DNA of 64,000 nt, from positions 20,157,971 through 20,221,970 of the forward strand of contig OX155961.1 of assembly GCA_944548615.1 (NCBI GenBank). The letters run 5' to 3'. Origin of the DNA: Micropterix aruncella. Lineage: Eukaryota > Arthropoda > Insecta > Lepidoptera > Micropterigidae. Shown here one piece after another: positions 1 to 10,899 of the stretch; position 1 is the stretch's first letter; each line of letters opens with the position of its first letter. The notes beneath the pieces were generated by a model. That model had not been told where the DNA came from and searched no databases. It was given only the letters and a program-made list of their open reading frames with translations. A program made the position numbers and the translations under genes.

Positions 1-1044
1 TTCTACTAGCCTATTTTTAACAACTTTCTCAATGATTTTAGAGAGAGTACACAGTAGTGAAATGGGCCTATAATTATTTACATCGAGTTTATCGCCGCAC
101 TTGAAAACAGGTACGATTTTTGCGCATTTAAGTCTTGTTGGAAGTAATCCTAGTTTAAAACTTAGATTTATTATAAATGATATCGGTGAGCTTAAATAAT
201 CCTTTCCAATTCTATAAATATCACTAGTTAGACCATCCATACCTGAGGAACGAGACTGTTTTAATGAGTTAATGCTTTTACAAACTTCATTTAGCGATGT
301 TGGAGTTAGGGAAAACACAGTAGTAGGTATCCCTTCAGTAAAGTTTTTGTCCTCACGGCCGATTTTTTTTCGATCTAATATTTTGTGTGCCAGTTTTGAA
401 CCTACACTGGCAAAGTGCGTGTTAAATGCATTTACGATTTCTTGCATATTCTCTGGGGCATTGACTACTCGATTTTCAATGACTAACTTATCGATGGTGT
501 GCATGTTATTGGAAATGTTAGCTGCTTCCTTGATTAGCTGCCAAACCTTCTTAGAATCACTGCTATTTTCAGCAATTTTATTTTTGTAGTAGTCTTCTTT
601 GGTTTTCTTTATTAACCGTTTGCATAAATTCCTATAAATTACAAATTTGGTTTTTAAACTTAAGTTATGAGGGTTATTTTTTGATGCTAGGTGTAGTTTA
701 TCTCGTCGACGGATGCAAAACAGTAGTCCATCGGAAATCCATGGCTTTAATTTTTTATTTTTGTGTGTTGTCACATGGTATTGGGTGCATGTGTTTTTAT
801 CGGCAATCGAGGTTAAAGTTTTGACAAAATACTCAGTAGCAGAGTCTACATTAGTTGCACTGTATAGGTGAGACCAATCAACCTGCCCCAGGTCATAAAG
901 TACCTTTCCTAAATCTGTTTTGTTTTTCTTAAATCCTTTTTTATGAATGGCTGTATCCGTTTTATACTGGGAAAATTTAACCATGATGGGATAGTGATCA
1001 GTAATTGCCGTTAATATCATACATTGGTAAGTATGATATTGTCC
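1..1044 (-). mobile_element. Non-LTR retrotransposon ORF2 fragment: end of endonuclease, linker, start of reverse transcriptase
   Basis: One minus-strand frame of 348 codons has no stop from position 1044 to the window edge, so it continues outside the window. The first residues read TAITDHYPIMVKF, the last motif of an apurinic-type endonuclease, whose His is catalytic. A linker of about 200 residues follows. Then come RT block signatures such as SSGMDGLTSDIY, KIVPVFKCGD, NNYRPISLL and LSKIIEKVVKNRL. This order is typical of the CR1/Jockey group. The endonuclease body is missing, because a stop lies at 1045-1047, so the copy is 5'-truncated or joined to other DNA near 1023-1044. Unlike most other fragments here it has no frameshift, which suggests a relatively young copy. 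Confidence 0.85.
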
Positions 1045-1131
1045 TTAAAGTAAATTAAAATGTCGTTATGCGCGTTCATGTTTATTTTAACAGACACACC
1101 CAGATGGATCACTTGAAATAAAAAACTATGT

Positions 1132-1300
1132 CTATTTATCAGGGAATTTATTAAAAAGTTTAAGTCCTATGTAGAGACTAATCGCCTGGAACTTTGCCGT
1201 ACGTGATATAATCGGTTGGAGGTAATTTGGAGTTTTATTCCTGATGTCATGCCGATGTACTTCCTTGTAGAATACTGCTAAGCTCTTATTACAATAGAAA
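1132..1300 (-). mobile_element. LINE ORF2 C-terminal scrap
   Basis: The minus-strand frame ending at 1132 reads HRHDIRNKTPNYLQP followed by SLYIGLKLFNKFPDK. This matches the usual last segment of CR1/Jockey-type ORF2 (H-x-TRNK, then Y-x-GLK-x-(Y/F)NKLP). It lies upstream, on the minus strand, of the endonuclease/RT piece at 1-1044, so it must come from another insertion. The N-terminal part of the open frame, from about 1300 to 1428, is low-complexity and probably not coding. Confidence 0.5.
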
Positions 1301-1365
1301 TCGTAATGAGCTTCATGAAAGGGGTATCCCTGTTTGACTATTTTATCTTTTAAGTTTCCTTCCCA

Positions 1366-1421
1366 CTGCCCTGTCCTGTCCTTTCCAGTCTGGTCCTGTC
1401 CTGACCTGACCTGTACAGTCA
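1366..1421. repeat. Degenerate (CCTGTC)n simple repeat
   Basis: Irregular CCTGTC/CCTGAC hexamers run through this stretch. The rest of 1430-1850 holds nothing I can assign. Confidence 0.7.
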
Positions 1422-1859
1422 TGTCCAACTGTAAACGATGTAATATTTTTTTATCGTGTATTATCTCCTAGTCTACAATAACTAGGCAAGATATATCATA
1501 TCCGATGACGCGGTTATTATGCTCCGCCCGATATAGTTTATAGCTCTCTCAAGATCTAAACAGTTGAGTCGTCCGTCGGTGAGCGTGTTATCTTCGGTTT
1601 CCCCATAAGTTGGTCGGGTTTTGAACGGATGCACACCACTAAATAAACTGCATAACATCAACCCGGACGCCTCTTTGAAGTGGCTGCACGGACTGTTTGT
1701 GCGCTGGGGATACGATACGAGTGCGGTTTGGCAGGCGTTTAACAAACACAAATAACAGAAAATTACGATTTGTGAGTGGTTTTTTCAATGTTTCTTTTGA
1801 AATCCTCAGCTGTCAGAACAAACGCAATTTATGTAGATATCGGCAAACTCGTAGAAAGC

Positions 1860-2874
1860 CTGGTCAGACGGACCTAAGTCCCAATCTATTCTAATTGGCA
1901 GCAAGAGACTGTTATCATCATTTAATATTGCATCTGTCCCACCAATCCATATTGATAGTAATGTTATACCATATTCAAAGACGGTGAAAAATTTGGGTAT
2001 TATCAATATCTCTCTTGGCAGTCACAGATTAATGAAGTCAGCAAACGCATATTTGCTGGATTTCATAGTCTTCGGCGGTTGCAAAGATTTTTACCAGTGG
2101 ATGTTAAGAAGACCATAGCTCAATCACTGCTATTGCCTATACTAGACTATGCTGATGTCTGCTACCTTGACGTCACTGAAGCCATCCTTGACAAATTAGA
2201 GCAGTTGCAAAATGTATGCATTATGTATATCTTCAATTCGAAAAAAATGATCACGTCTCTGAGTATAGAAGCAGACTTCATTGGCTTCGAATACGTGAAC
2301 GTAGAAACATGCATATTCTTCTCCTTCTTTATAACATCCTCAACAATCCTACCGCTCCCTCCTACCTAACCGAAAAAATCAATCACTTAGGAAGTCATGG
2401 TCTTTCACTCCGTTCCAGTCAGGATAGTAAAATTGCGATTCCCACTCATAATTCTTCTTTTTTTACTTATTCTTTCACCGCTCATGGAGCTAGACTATGG
2501 AACCAGCTCCCGCCAGACATCAGAAACGCAGCAACGGTTTCTTCCTTTCAACTGTCTCTGAAAAAGCATTTCATGTCCCTAAATTCCTAGTTATCCTAGG
2601 TCTCATCCCATCCTCTCCTATCCTTCGCTCCTTTGCGAATTATTACAAATCCTAACTTTATTTAAAATATGGCATTTTTGTTACTTGATTAATTTTTGTT
2701 ATGTAATAAGTTTTTCTTCTTTTTTTTAAAAATTTTTAATTTATCTTTTGGCACCTAAATGTTTACACTTCCACGAAGGTTGGCTGTAAGAGATTGTATT
2801 TTAGGCAATAAGTCCGCCTTTTGTATGTTTTTGGTTAATGTGCAATAAAGAATCTCTATCTATCTAACCTAAGT
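1860..2874 (+). mobile_element. LINE-A: 5'-truncated LINE with ORF2 C-terminus and 3' end
   Basis: From about 1875 the plus strand encodes SQSILIGSKRLLSS, then a frameshift near 2015-2030, then a stretch with LPVDVKKTIAQSLLLPILDY and LDKLEQLQNVCI. A second frameshift near 2240 leads into EYRSRLHWL and HGARLWNQLPPDIRN, ending in a stop at 2588. This is the RT thumb and C-terminal region. It aligns motif by motif with LINE-B (12085-13092). The 3' UTR ends with GGTTGGCTGTAAGAGATTG at 2778, a CAATAAAG motif and a short TATC repeat. That tail is shared with the SINEs at 28880 and 45539. The copy is inactive. Confidence 0.85.
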
Positions 2875-3119
2875 AAATGTATTATTATTAACACCGTTAT
2901 TTTCCGAACTGACGTTTTCATAATTTTTATATTTAATTTTGATACATCAAATTAATGCATTAATCACAGCAATAATAGTGAAAAACTAGGAAACTAAACT
3001 GTACCTACAAAAACTGTAATTTGTGGCTGAGGATATTTTTCATGTTGTGAATAGGTACTTTTTGGTTTCGCCCTTTATAAAACCAGTTCGCTTGTTAAAA
3101 ACTTTGTTTATATAGCGTA
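2875..3119. other. AT-rich spacer
   Basis: No reading frame, repeat copy or hairpin stands out here. Confidence 0.4.
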
Positions 3120-3820
3120 CTAGTTAGCTGACCCGTGCCCACTTTGTTGGGCGGTAAAACTTTTTACTTGTGATGAAATTATGAGTGTGGTTCGGTTAGT
3201 ACTGAGTGATATGATTTATTTCCTGACTGCCAAAAGAAGGGTTATATTTTTACTGCATGTGTATGTATATATGTATTTGCATGCCAATTTGACTATATTA
3301 CCGTTATTTGTGAGTGTCTTCTTGTGAGTGTCTTGTTTGTGAGTGTCTTATCTCTTTAACCATTTATGCAGTAAAAGGGAAAAGTATTTAAATTATTATA
3401 TGCAATAAATTAAATGCAGGAAATTATATGCAGTAAAGGGATTCAAATTAGTTTTTTAATATAAAATACTACTATTTGTGATTTAAATACAAAAGTTAGA
3501 CATATGCTGTCGCTGACTTTTTTGTAGGCATTAACAAGCTCTACAACTTTTCACTAGAACTTAATCATATATCTCTCACCGTTAAGGCAGCGTTAGTTAG
3601 AAACGTTTTTGTTCGACCGTTTTTTCTCCGCTTATTTTTCAAATCCGACTACCACGAAAAAGTCTTTTCAATTTTCGGATTAATATATAGCCTATGACAC
3701 TCACAAAAAGCGTGGCTTTCTATGGGTTTAAGAATTTTCATAATCGGTTCAGTAGATCCAGAGATTACTTCCTACAACCTCACAAACTTAACCTCTTTAT
3801 AATATTATTATAGATTAGAT
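3120..3820 (+). mobile_element. Non-coding repeat with RTE-like ends
   Basis: The segment opens with TAGCTGACCCGTGCCCACTT and closes with CGGTTCAGTAGATCCAGAG followed by ATAATATTATTATAGATTA. From memory, such an opening and an 'ATAATATTAGTATAGAT' ending are common in non-coding 3' regions of insect RTE-type LINEs and their derivatives. No coding remnant is visible. The assignment rests on recalled motifs only. Confidence 0.4.
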
Positions 3821-3827
3821 TGATCAG

Positions 3828-4600
3828 CGACATACTACGATTTGGCAACTAGGATTTTAATATGAAAGAAACATGTAGATGGCACTCATAGTTCAAAAAT
3901 TGTATAATTTCTGCTATTATGTGCAATATGACGGCGTTTATGGCATAACAGTATGGCGGCGCACTTTAGATGGCGTTGTAAGCACGCCTTTACAGTATAA
4001 AATAATAAAATAATTAAAATTGAATCTATCAATACTTTAACGTTCAGACACACTAATATATGGCATTCTATCTCTTCGTATTTTTTTGTCATGTAATCCG
4101 CCTATATAAAAAATACAATATAAATGGCAACAATAATTGAATGTTATTATTGGTTAAATTATTGGGATTATATAATCAGTATGCTCGATTGCGTTTCTAT
4201 TGAACTAAAATCGGAAATTAGTTCGTGCGAACGAGACAGAGCAGTACGTCAGAGCGGAATGTGAAATGAACGGTTGTCACTTTTCCGCATTAATACTACC
4301 CAAAAAAGATAAAGCAGCTAAATCTAACACCGCACTAAATGTTTTCAAACTTATTCGGGCGTCTGTAGTTTTGGTGCGGGAAAATCGGGACAGTTCATTT
4401 TATATTCCGTTCTAACGTATTGCTCTGTCACTTTCGGTTGAACTAAGTTCCTATTTTAATTCACAAAGAAATTCAATCGGGCCCAGTTTATATAAAACCA
4501 TTTCTTATCAATATTAATATAAATCTTTAAATAAATTGATAATAATTTTGCCATCAATTCTATCAGCGCCACCTGCATTTTGCCAGAAAGAAGAAAGAGA
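3828..4600 (+). repeat. Dispersed repeat N, copy 1, interrupted by a MITE
   Basis: It shares GGCAACTAGGATTTTA near its start, an internal 'taatatatggcattctat...' block and GCGCCACCTGCAT at its end with the copy at 56081-56600. Shorter pieces occur at 51316-51512 and 6210-6300. A MITE (4181-4483) interrupts it; the 56081 copy shows the uninterrupted sequence. No coding capacity was recognised and the superfamily is unknown. Confidence 0.65.
4181..4483. mobile_element. MITE-1 copy 1, with ~90-bp terminal inverted repeats
   Basis: The left arm (GCTCGATTGCGTTTC..., then GAACTAAAATCGGAA, then ATGTGAAATGAAC) is repeated in inverted form at the right end (GTTCATTTTATATTCCG..., ending TTCAATCGGGCC). 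The arms match over roughly 85-90 bp. A direct repeat CAGT lies at 4177-4180 and 4484-4487 and may be the target duplication. Related copies are at 26667-26971 and 25052-25240. There is no coding capacity, so a transposase supplied in trans is expected. Confidence 0.75.
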
Positions 4601-4987
4601 AAAGTAATTCAAAAATAATACAGCAAGTAGCTGTCACGGCCCTTAAAGTTTGAAATATACCATTATTATTAAAAACTCGCACAAAACTTTATATATTGTA
4701 GAAATGAACATATTCACTGGCAATAAAATAAAAACATTTTTCCAAACGGTAAATTTTGCGGTACAAACGGATCACACGATATCGCAAAAACTCAGTGGAC
4801 GAATGTTATCATACCTGTTTAATTAGTTGTCCTCTCTAGAAACGGTAAACATTTTAATTTAAATCCATTTTTAGTTTAAACTATACGAAAATAGCGAGAT
4901 TTCCACAAAAAAACAATCATGGGCGGAAACAAAGAACGGGCCGCGGCCAAATTTATGATAAAATCAAGAGCGCGGTATGGCAAAATT
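4601..4987. other. AT-rich spacer
   Basis: No coding or repeat assignment could be made. Confidence 0.3.
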
Positions 4988-5240
4988 GATCTCGAATCTA
5001 TAACCAGACTGGAGAAAAGAGAAATCTTTCCAAATCTGGTAGTAAGGGAGCGTGGTTTACCCGCTGGTTCTCATCCTTGTGCCTCGCGGTAAGGCATTGG
5101 TCAAATAAAGGCCATTGGCGTAGCTTGGATGTGGATTGTATTGTCCGAAAAGTCATTTACATTCACTCCATGGGAGACAGAATGGGTCGATTTCGTTATA
5201 ACTCCCTGGGGTAACGGGTTCTACTGTTGTAATAGACACC
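4988..5240 (+). repeat. G690 repeat, 3'-half fragment
   Basis: It aligns with the 3' half of other G690 copies: 'ccagactggagaaa', 'gtaagggagcg', 'cgcggtaaggc', 'tcactccatggg', then 'ggtaacgggttc...tgttgtaatagaca'. The terminal hairpin is degraded, so this is an old copy. Confidence 0.7.
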
Positions 5241-5800
5241 CCTCGTATACTAAGTAGCTTCAGTTTGACTTTGAATAGATTGATTTGAATTTTGAATAAA
5301 GTCTGCGAAGAAGAAACCTGTTAAATTGTTCAAAATACCTGGTTAATTCCTGTCTGAAAATAAACGTCGGAGTTTCCCTTCCTAATTAACCGACCGGCCC
5401 GTGCATCGCGCAGCTTGGAGATGTCGACACATAGACAGGAATAGATCGACTCTCGGCTAATCGGAAATATCTCGCTAACATGTCAACGGCTCCGCTTTCA
5501 ACACCGTCCCATTTTTTTAAAAGTCGCTACAGTAAGTGGTCGAAAACCTCAAAACTTACGTGTGTATCTTGTAATGCAGGATGCCTTTGCAGTGTTTTAT
5601 CATATGCAATTTACGCAATCAGAAGATGAAATAATCGTATATTTTTCCTGTTTTCATTCCAGAATGGCATATGTCATATTATTGCGGGGAAATGTGCCAG
5701 AGCCTCACCGTGTTAAACCGCTCTACCTTTTTACAATCGTTTGATCAATTTCACGTATCACGTATGCTTTGTGGTATGGGGTTTTTTCTTCTTTTTGTAC
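5241..5800. other. Unassigned sequence
   Basis: A moderately GC-rich patch at about 5380-5500 has no good reading frame. Nothing here matches another part of the window. Confidence 0.3.
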
Positions 5801-5894
5801 ATGTCCTCATAACGATATATGGCCAAAATAGAAAAATCCTTATGGGGGGGCATAAGGATTTTTCTATTTTGGGCATTTATCGATATGAGGACAT
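5801..5894. repeat. Long hairpin, 44-bp arms around a G6 loop
   Basis: The arms 5801-5844 and 5851-5894 are inverted copies. The inner 22 bp (5823-5844 with 5851-5872) pair perfectly, and the outer part pairs imperfectly (ATGTCCTCAT with ATGAGGACAT). The loop is GGGGGG. It is probably the core of a foldback or MITE-like element. The apparent open frame running across it is an artefact of the symmetry. Confidence 0.85.
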
Positions 5895-6209
5895 ATTTCT
5901 GCAGTTTAACCTCCGTACCTATACGAATATATGTGATACGTCCGATATATTATCGCCCGAACGCGAAAAGCCGTATCACGTAGGTACGTTCAAAGAAGGG
6001 GGTTCTTTAGAATAACCAAAAATAAGTCGTGATTGAAACAGTCTTGTTTGTACAGATTGCCTATAATAAATTTTAGTTATTAATGTCAAGGAATATCAGA
6101 AAATTATTGGAACCACTCGTTGGTTTTTATCTGTATATAAACTGAAGAAAGTGTTGAATCGCAAGTGTTGAAACACTGAAATATTACTATAATTAAACAA
6201 ATAAATGAC

Positions 6210-6300
6210 TATTAGTTTCGCCGGTCAATTCTTATAGCGCCACCTGCATGTGGCTGGCGTAAAAGGGTTGCCGAAATTTACTGTGGCATTGAGCAATCTA
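6210..6300 (+). repeat. Dispersed repeat N, terminal fragment
   Basis: GCGCCACCTGCATGTGGCTGG with GCGTAAAAGGGTTGCCGAAA matches the end of the N copy at 56081-56600. Confidence 0.65.
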
Positions 6301-6879
6301 TTACAACATATAATTAATTATTTGGACTATAAAATATTATACATGCTACCTTCAGATATAAAATTTCTGTAAGAGATTTCAATTAAAGACGTGTGAGGGT
6401 GAGTAGGTCCTCACGGTCACATCCCTCTTTATTACTTTGTTGCACTTAGGATAATCCTTCGTTACAACGCGCGGTACAACGCGCGGCGGCCGCGCTAGGG
6501 CGCGGCACAGTGTCGGTAAAGTGAAACACAAGGTGTTATCGTTTGAATATTTAATTACGACTGTTGAGCGGGCAAGGCGCTTAAACGTTCAGTGTTTACA
6601 ACGATGTTGTATATTTATCTAACTCGGCATTTTTACGCCGTGGCAACATACTGCGGCGGTAATCTTTGAATTGCTATTTGGCGGAGAAAATTAAATATTA
6701 CATTGTGTGTGACGTAGTTCCCACAGACGCATTTTAAAGAACAGAGCTATGCGTGCTCTTATAATAATGAAGGTCTTTGAAAAGGCTGTAGTACATACGC
6801 ATTAGTCCTCATAATATAATATTCTAAAACAGGAACAATAATTATACATTGAAAAACACGACAGCCGTTGCAAAAGTCA
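6301..6879. other. Unassigned sequence with a small GC-rich patch
   Basis: A CpG-rich patch with a doubled ACAACGCGCGG lies near 6460-6500. No gene was recognised. Confidence 0.3.
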
Positions 6880-7700
6880 AGTATTGTATTTATAATTATT
6901 ATAAACAATTTATTCGAGATGAGAAGCGCCAACAATATTTCAGTGCTCAGCTGGAACCACTGGCGTAGATTTTGCAGCCATGATGTCATTGGCAGCCCAG
7001 CCCTCCTCTTGCCTTGATTTTTTCCCTGGGTTCTTATTTGCAGGAGTTCGTCTTTGGGGTTGTGCATTATGTGGCCGAAGTATTCGAGCTTGCATCTATT
7101 TATGGTTTTGAGTACCTCTGTCCCTTTTTTTTCAGTCTTTGAAGGACTGTTGTATTTCAAACCTTCTGGACCTACGATATTTTAAGCATTATCCGATACA
7201 CCCACATCCCAAATGCTTCAAGGCGCTTGGCCATCCTTTCTGTGAGTGTCCAGGCCTCAGCTCCATATAGGAGGACGGAAAATACGTAGCATTTTGCTAT
7301 AGGCGTACGTAGAATAAGGCTCAAATTACGGTCACAGAGGACTTTCTCCGTTTTTCGAAAGGCGCTACGGGCCTGATCAATTCGGCATTTAATTTTGACA
7401 CTGTGGTCTCATTTGTCGTTGACTATGACACCCAGATATTTGTATTGGCTCACTCTTTCAAGGTCTGTACCATCGATATTTATGACAGAGTTTGACTTTG
7501 ACTGCGGTGTTCGACTTACTATCATGTATTTGGACTTTACTCTATAACCATTCTCTATTACTATTACTCTATTACTACTATTACCATTACTCTTCTCTAT
7601 TGTTATTCTATTTTGGAAGGAACAATGTGAAGGACGGGCCGAAGGGCTGAAAAGTATGATTGTGAGGTACGAAGACCTGTCCATGAGGGCCCAAGAAGTA
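6880..7700 (-). mobile_element. RTE-clade LINE relic, RT C-terminal half
   Basis: Reading the minus strand from 7700 downward, the frames give VSQYKYLGVIVND, then LLYGAEAWTLTERMAKRLEA, then LKTINRCKLEYFGHIMHNPK, then GKRRAGLPMTSWLQNLRQWF. This order, especially 'LEYFGHI' followed by 'TSWLxNLRQWF', is the signature of RTE-type endonuclease-reverse transcriptases. Stops and frameshifts (for example near 7180 and 7410) break it, and the catalytic YxDD region is not recognisable. It is a dead, 5'-truncated copy. Confidence 0.85.
7553..7610. repeat. Degenerate (CTATTA)n microsatellite inside the RTE relic
   Basis: Short CTATTACT-type units follow each other here. They probably expanded after insertion and add codons to the neighbouring false frame. 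Confidence 0.6.
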
Positions 7701-8400
7701 GGTCGCGCTGTAGACGCGGTCCAACGACTAGTTAAAGATAATTACTTAGTAGTTGATGTGAATATTAGTACATAAAATAAATACATTTAAAATGAATATA
7801 TGTCCGTGTATAGTCCAGTAACCTTGTAATGGTTACAGGTGGCCTAAGTTGCATCAAGTGAAGGTAGTTAGTTAGGTTTTTTCTTGTATGGGATGTACCT
7901 GAGATGCAAAATCCAAGTTTTCGACCTCGGCAGCCCTTCGGAATACTATTAAATATCTTAAAAACTGCTAATTTTGGCACTTTTTTCGATTTCCTCCCGT
8001 TTTGACCATGAAGGAGCACTTTTTTGACAGAAAATACTCTTTATATTATTTAAATTAAACGAAATTTGCTATAAGTTGAGACCGGAAAGGGCCTGGTAGC
8101 ACTAATAGTTTCTCAGATACAGTACTTCAAAATTTGGCAAAATCTCCAAACTTGAAAATATTATGCTAATTTTCATGTACAATTGCCTTTATAGTACATA
8201 ATCCAACAGTTGCCGTTATATGTTCATATTAATTCAATTTAATATTTTGAAGGAGCTTGGTGAGGAGGGGGAAAGGGGGATAGGTGGAGGGATGTCCCTG
8301 TTCATAACCAAACAACTAAAATTGGAATGGGCTGAAAAAAACCGAAATAAATAAATAAGCGAAATTATTATCCAATGATTAAAACACATTCATCCAACTA
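7701..8400. other. Unassigned AT-rich sequence
   Basis: A purine-rich run lies at about 8250-8300. No gene or repeat was recognised. Confidence 0.3.
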
Positions 8401-9360
8401 CTGAAGGTGAAATTTAAAGCCAAAAACATTGAGGCTTTTCAGGTTGAAGATGCTGACACGCTAATCATTACTACAGGTATCAGAAAGGCCTATGATTTTC
8501 AGTTCCGTTTATTGCAGGAGAGGATGTAGACTTGTTGGTGATTCTCACCGGTCTCAGATGCCCCAAAAATGGTACCATATACATTCAAAAGTGTGGAAGA
8601 GGCAAAACATCATATGTCTTAACCCCTCCTACTTGAGTTAACCATTCTTGGTTTGACGCTTACAAATGCTAAGACTTGAGCTAATCAATTTTGGTTAGCC
8701 AATATTTATTATTATTATAATAATAAATGTTTGTAATATTTATTCATTATTATCTTAATTGTTTTACGAGATAAGGTTATAATGTTTTATATGTCAAATT
8801 TCAATGCGATCATTTTACAGTTATTCTTTTTATGATCCGTATAGTGGTTTACAAGTTATAGTCGTTTTACTCAAGGTCATTGACTTGCGCCGAATTTACG
8901 CGCGAAAATGTCGCCGGCGTAAGTGAAAGCTGAATTTTTACTTCGCGATTGTAAGTGATTATACTCAAGTACTTCAACATTTACATAGCTTCAGCTCATC
9001 ACTTTCACTCATGCCTTCAGTGGCTGTGATTCCACCTCGTGCTTTTACGGTTATGGTAAATTCAAGTGGCTTCAAATACTACAGAAGCATGTAGACCTAA
9101 AAGAGATAGCTGCAGTTTTTTCCAATCCAGTTGCAACTCCTGCCCACGTGGCTGAAGCCGGGTGAAAATCCTCATTCAACTATATGGTGGAGATCCTTCC
9201 AGTCTAACCCTCAACGATCTCCGCTACACGCTCTTCACAAAGGCTGCAGTCAAGAGCAGTTTCAACATGGCTAGACTTCCTCCCACGTAAGATGATGTAA
9301 AACTATATTCGTTTCAAACATACCAGCGAGTGCAGCAATGGAATAAACATGGTAAGACGT
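8401..9360 (+). pseudogene. Decayed gene with PIN/XPG-nuclease-like motifs
   Basis: Two blocks of one protein family are preserved on the plus strand. Block 1 (8401-8636) reads VEDADTLIITTGIRKA, then after a frameshift VPFIAGEDVDLLVILTGL and KCGRGKTSYVL. Block 2 (9001-9360) reads THAFSGCDSTSCFYGYGK, LNDLRYTLFTKAA and FNMARLPPT, with in-frame stops near 9164 and 9291. The 'GEDVDLLV' Asp cluster and the later 'GCDxTSxxxGxGK' resemble the acidic site and helical turn of FEN1/XPG/PIN nucleases. I recall similar uncharacterised arthropod and cnidarian proteins but know no established name. The nuclease role is an inference. The blocks are separated by about 360 bp of unrelated sequence, so the copy is broken. 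It could be a host retrocopy or part of a mobile element. Confidence 0.6.
8631..8975. mobile_element. Possible MITE-like insertion inside the pseudogene
   Basis: The coding match stops at 8636 and resumes at 9001. Near the ends lie ACTTGAGT (8631-8638) and its inverse within ATACTCAAGTAC (about 8961-8972). The inverted match is only about 9 bp and no target duplication is clear, so this may equally be divergent gene sequence. Confidence 0.25.
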
Positions 9361-9754
9361 TTATATTGGAATTTTTCGGAAGGTACTCGTAAGTAGGTTA
9401 TGAAAAAGAAATATGAAAAAAAATGTAGGAGCGATTGAAAGTGAAAGCCAAGCAAACCAAACTGACCTTGAGAGTTTCTGACGAGAATCACGTGATTTAG
9501 GACATCCGCAGCAGTGAGACCACTGATATAATATGCGATACGACTGCGAGGGAATCATTTATTTTTGGTAAAAATAAATTTCATAAGATTATGCCATATG
9601 CTTTCCAAATTCGTGCGTTAAGAGGCGGCAAACAAATAAAACGAAAGATCACGATTAAATGATACTTGCAGCTCCCTCTTCAGGTCCGTTCTGAATAACT
9701 TTATATATATATATCAGTTCTGTGCATGTTTGTTATCTGAATTTAACGATTTAA
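9361..9754. other. Unassigned sequence
   Basis: A short TA repeat lies near 9702. Nothing else was recognised. Confidence 0.3.
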
Positions 9755-10040
9755 CTGCCATCCGGTGGCCATCTCAAAGAGGGACTAACCTTGAAAGGAC
9801 TCTGTGAATACTACCCAGGCTGTAGCCCAGACGTGGACAGGCGGGATCGGTTGTTCCAATCTGGGGGAACACCTCGGACGATACTGTGCGTTTTGCGCAT
9901 CGTGCACTCCGACGAATAACCGGGGAGTCTGAAAACGTAAATTTTCTAAGCAACGGGGGTCGCTGTTGACCTGACATCAGCCAACTTTGATACGATCCAT
10001 TTGTCATTCAATCCGGTGTGACATTGACGGGCAAAAGCCA
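9755..10040 (+). repeat. G690 repeat, old internal fragment
   Basis: It shares 'catccggtggcc', 'gactctgtg', 'gcgcatcgtgcac', 'ggggagtctg' and 'ttctaagcaacgggggt' in order with the 16480 copy. Both 'aagcagcgggggt' and 'cacctgatgtcatgcca' have counterparts there. This is a diverged subfamily. Confidence 0.65.
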
Positions 10041-10489
10041 ATAAAACAAAATATACAAATAAACAAATGGAAGTATGCTATTTAGTTTTTTGCCTGTTCT
10101 GTAAAATTGAGTTCAATGCTTTTAGATCGTTTTGTTCGCCGATTCCTCATTTTATATTTCAGTGCGCGATTGACGCAAGATAATAATGTTTCTAATAAAT
10201 GTATTTTGTACGACTTTATACGGCATAGTGTGAACAAATAAAAAAAAACTACCAAGTGCTTTGTGAACGAATAGCCTAAAAGAAAAATGTAAACTTTGTG
10301 GTGTTTTTTTTATATAATTTCAGTACTGGCTTGGCCAGTAATCGGTCGATGGTAAACATGTGAAAGTCTTTCTCTCGTTCAATAAATTAAAGTTTTACCT
10401 TTGAAAAACTTTTATTCGTTGGCAAAATATATCAATTAAATGTATAGATTGTTTCGTCTTTAACCGCAAGTCATAGGAGAGGGCACTCT
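10041..10489. other. AT-rich spacer
   Basis: No feature could be supported. Confidence 0.3.
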
Positions 10490-10870
10490 ATAATGATGCT
10501 AAATAATCAATTAAATTGAGTGTAATTCAAATGGCAATAAAGATGGAAGTAGCAGTGGGAGCGTCTTGAATGCCAGATGTGTCAGCGGCCCTCGTCTTTT
10601 ACGACCTGCCAAAAGCTCATTCGACAAGTAATTACATCCAACCGCCGAAAAAGGCTAATGGAGTTATCGTAAACGCGCTCCAATGGGATAATTTTGTTTT
10701 AAAACCACTTAAGAGGCCGGATGGGCTTTTTCTACTAAGGAAAAGATGAATAAAAAGTCAGATCTTGTTCGGCGAACGACCAGTAAGGATTTAAATTAAT
10801 CACCCACGGGTAATATCACAGATTAATATTTTTTTAGTATTGGCAATAGACCAATGTGAGATATATCGAA
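10490..10870. other. GC-richer low-copy island, candidate regulatory DNA
   Basis: The block (for example CAACCGCCGAAAAAGGCTAA and CCACTTAAGAGGCCGGATGG) contrasts with its AT-rich flanks. It has no frame with family resemblance and no other copy in the window. A conserved non-coding element is one explanation; conservation cannot be tested here. Confidence 0.3.
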
Positions 10871-10899
10871 ACAAATTTCGTATTAGAGATTATTAGACA

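Noticed and set aside
5671..6015. 114-codon plus-strand frame
   Set aside because: It reads through the 44-bp-arm hairpin; the symmetry and G run account for its length and it has no family resemblance.
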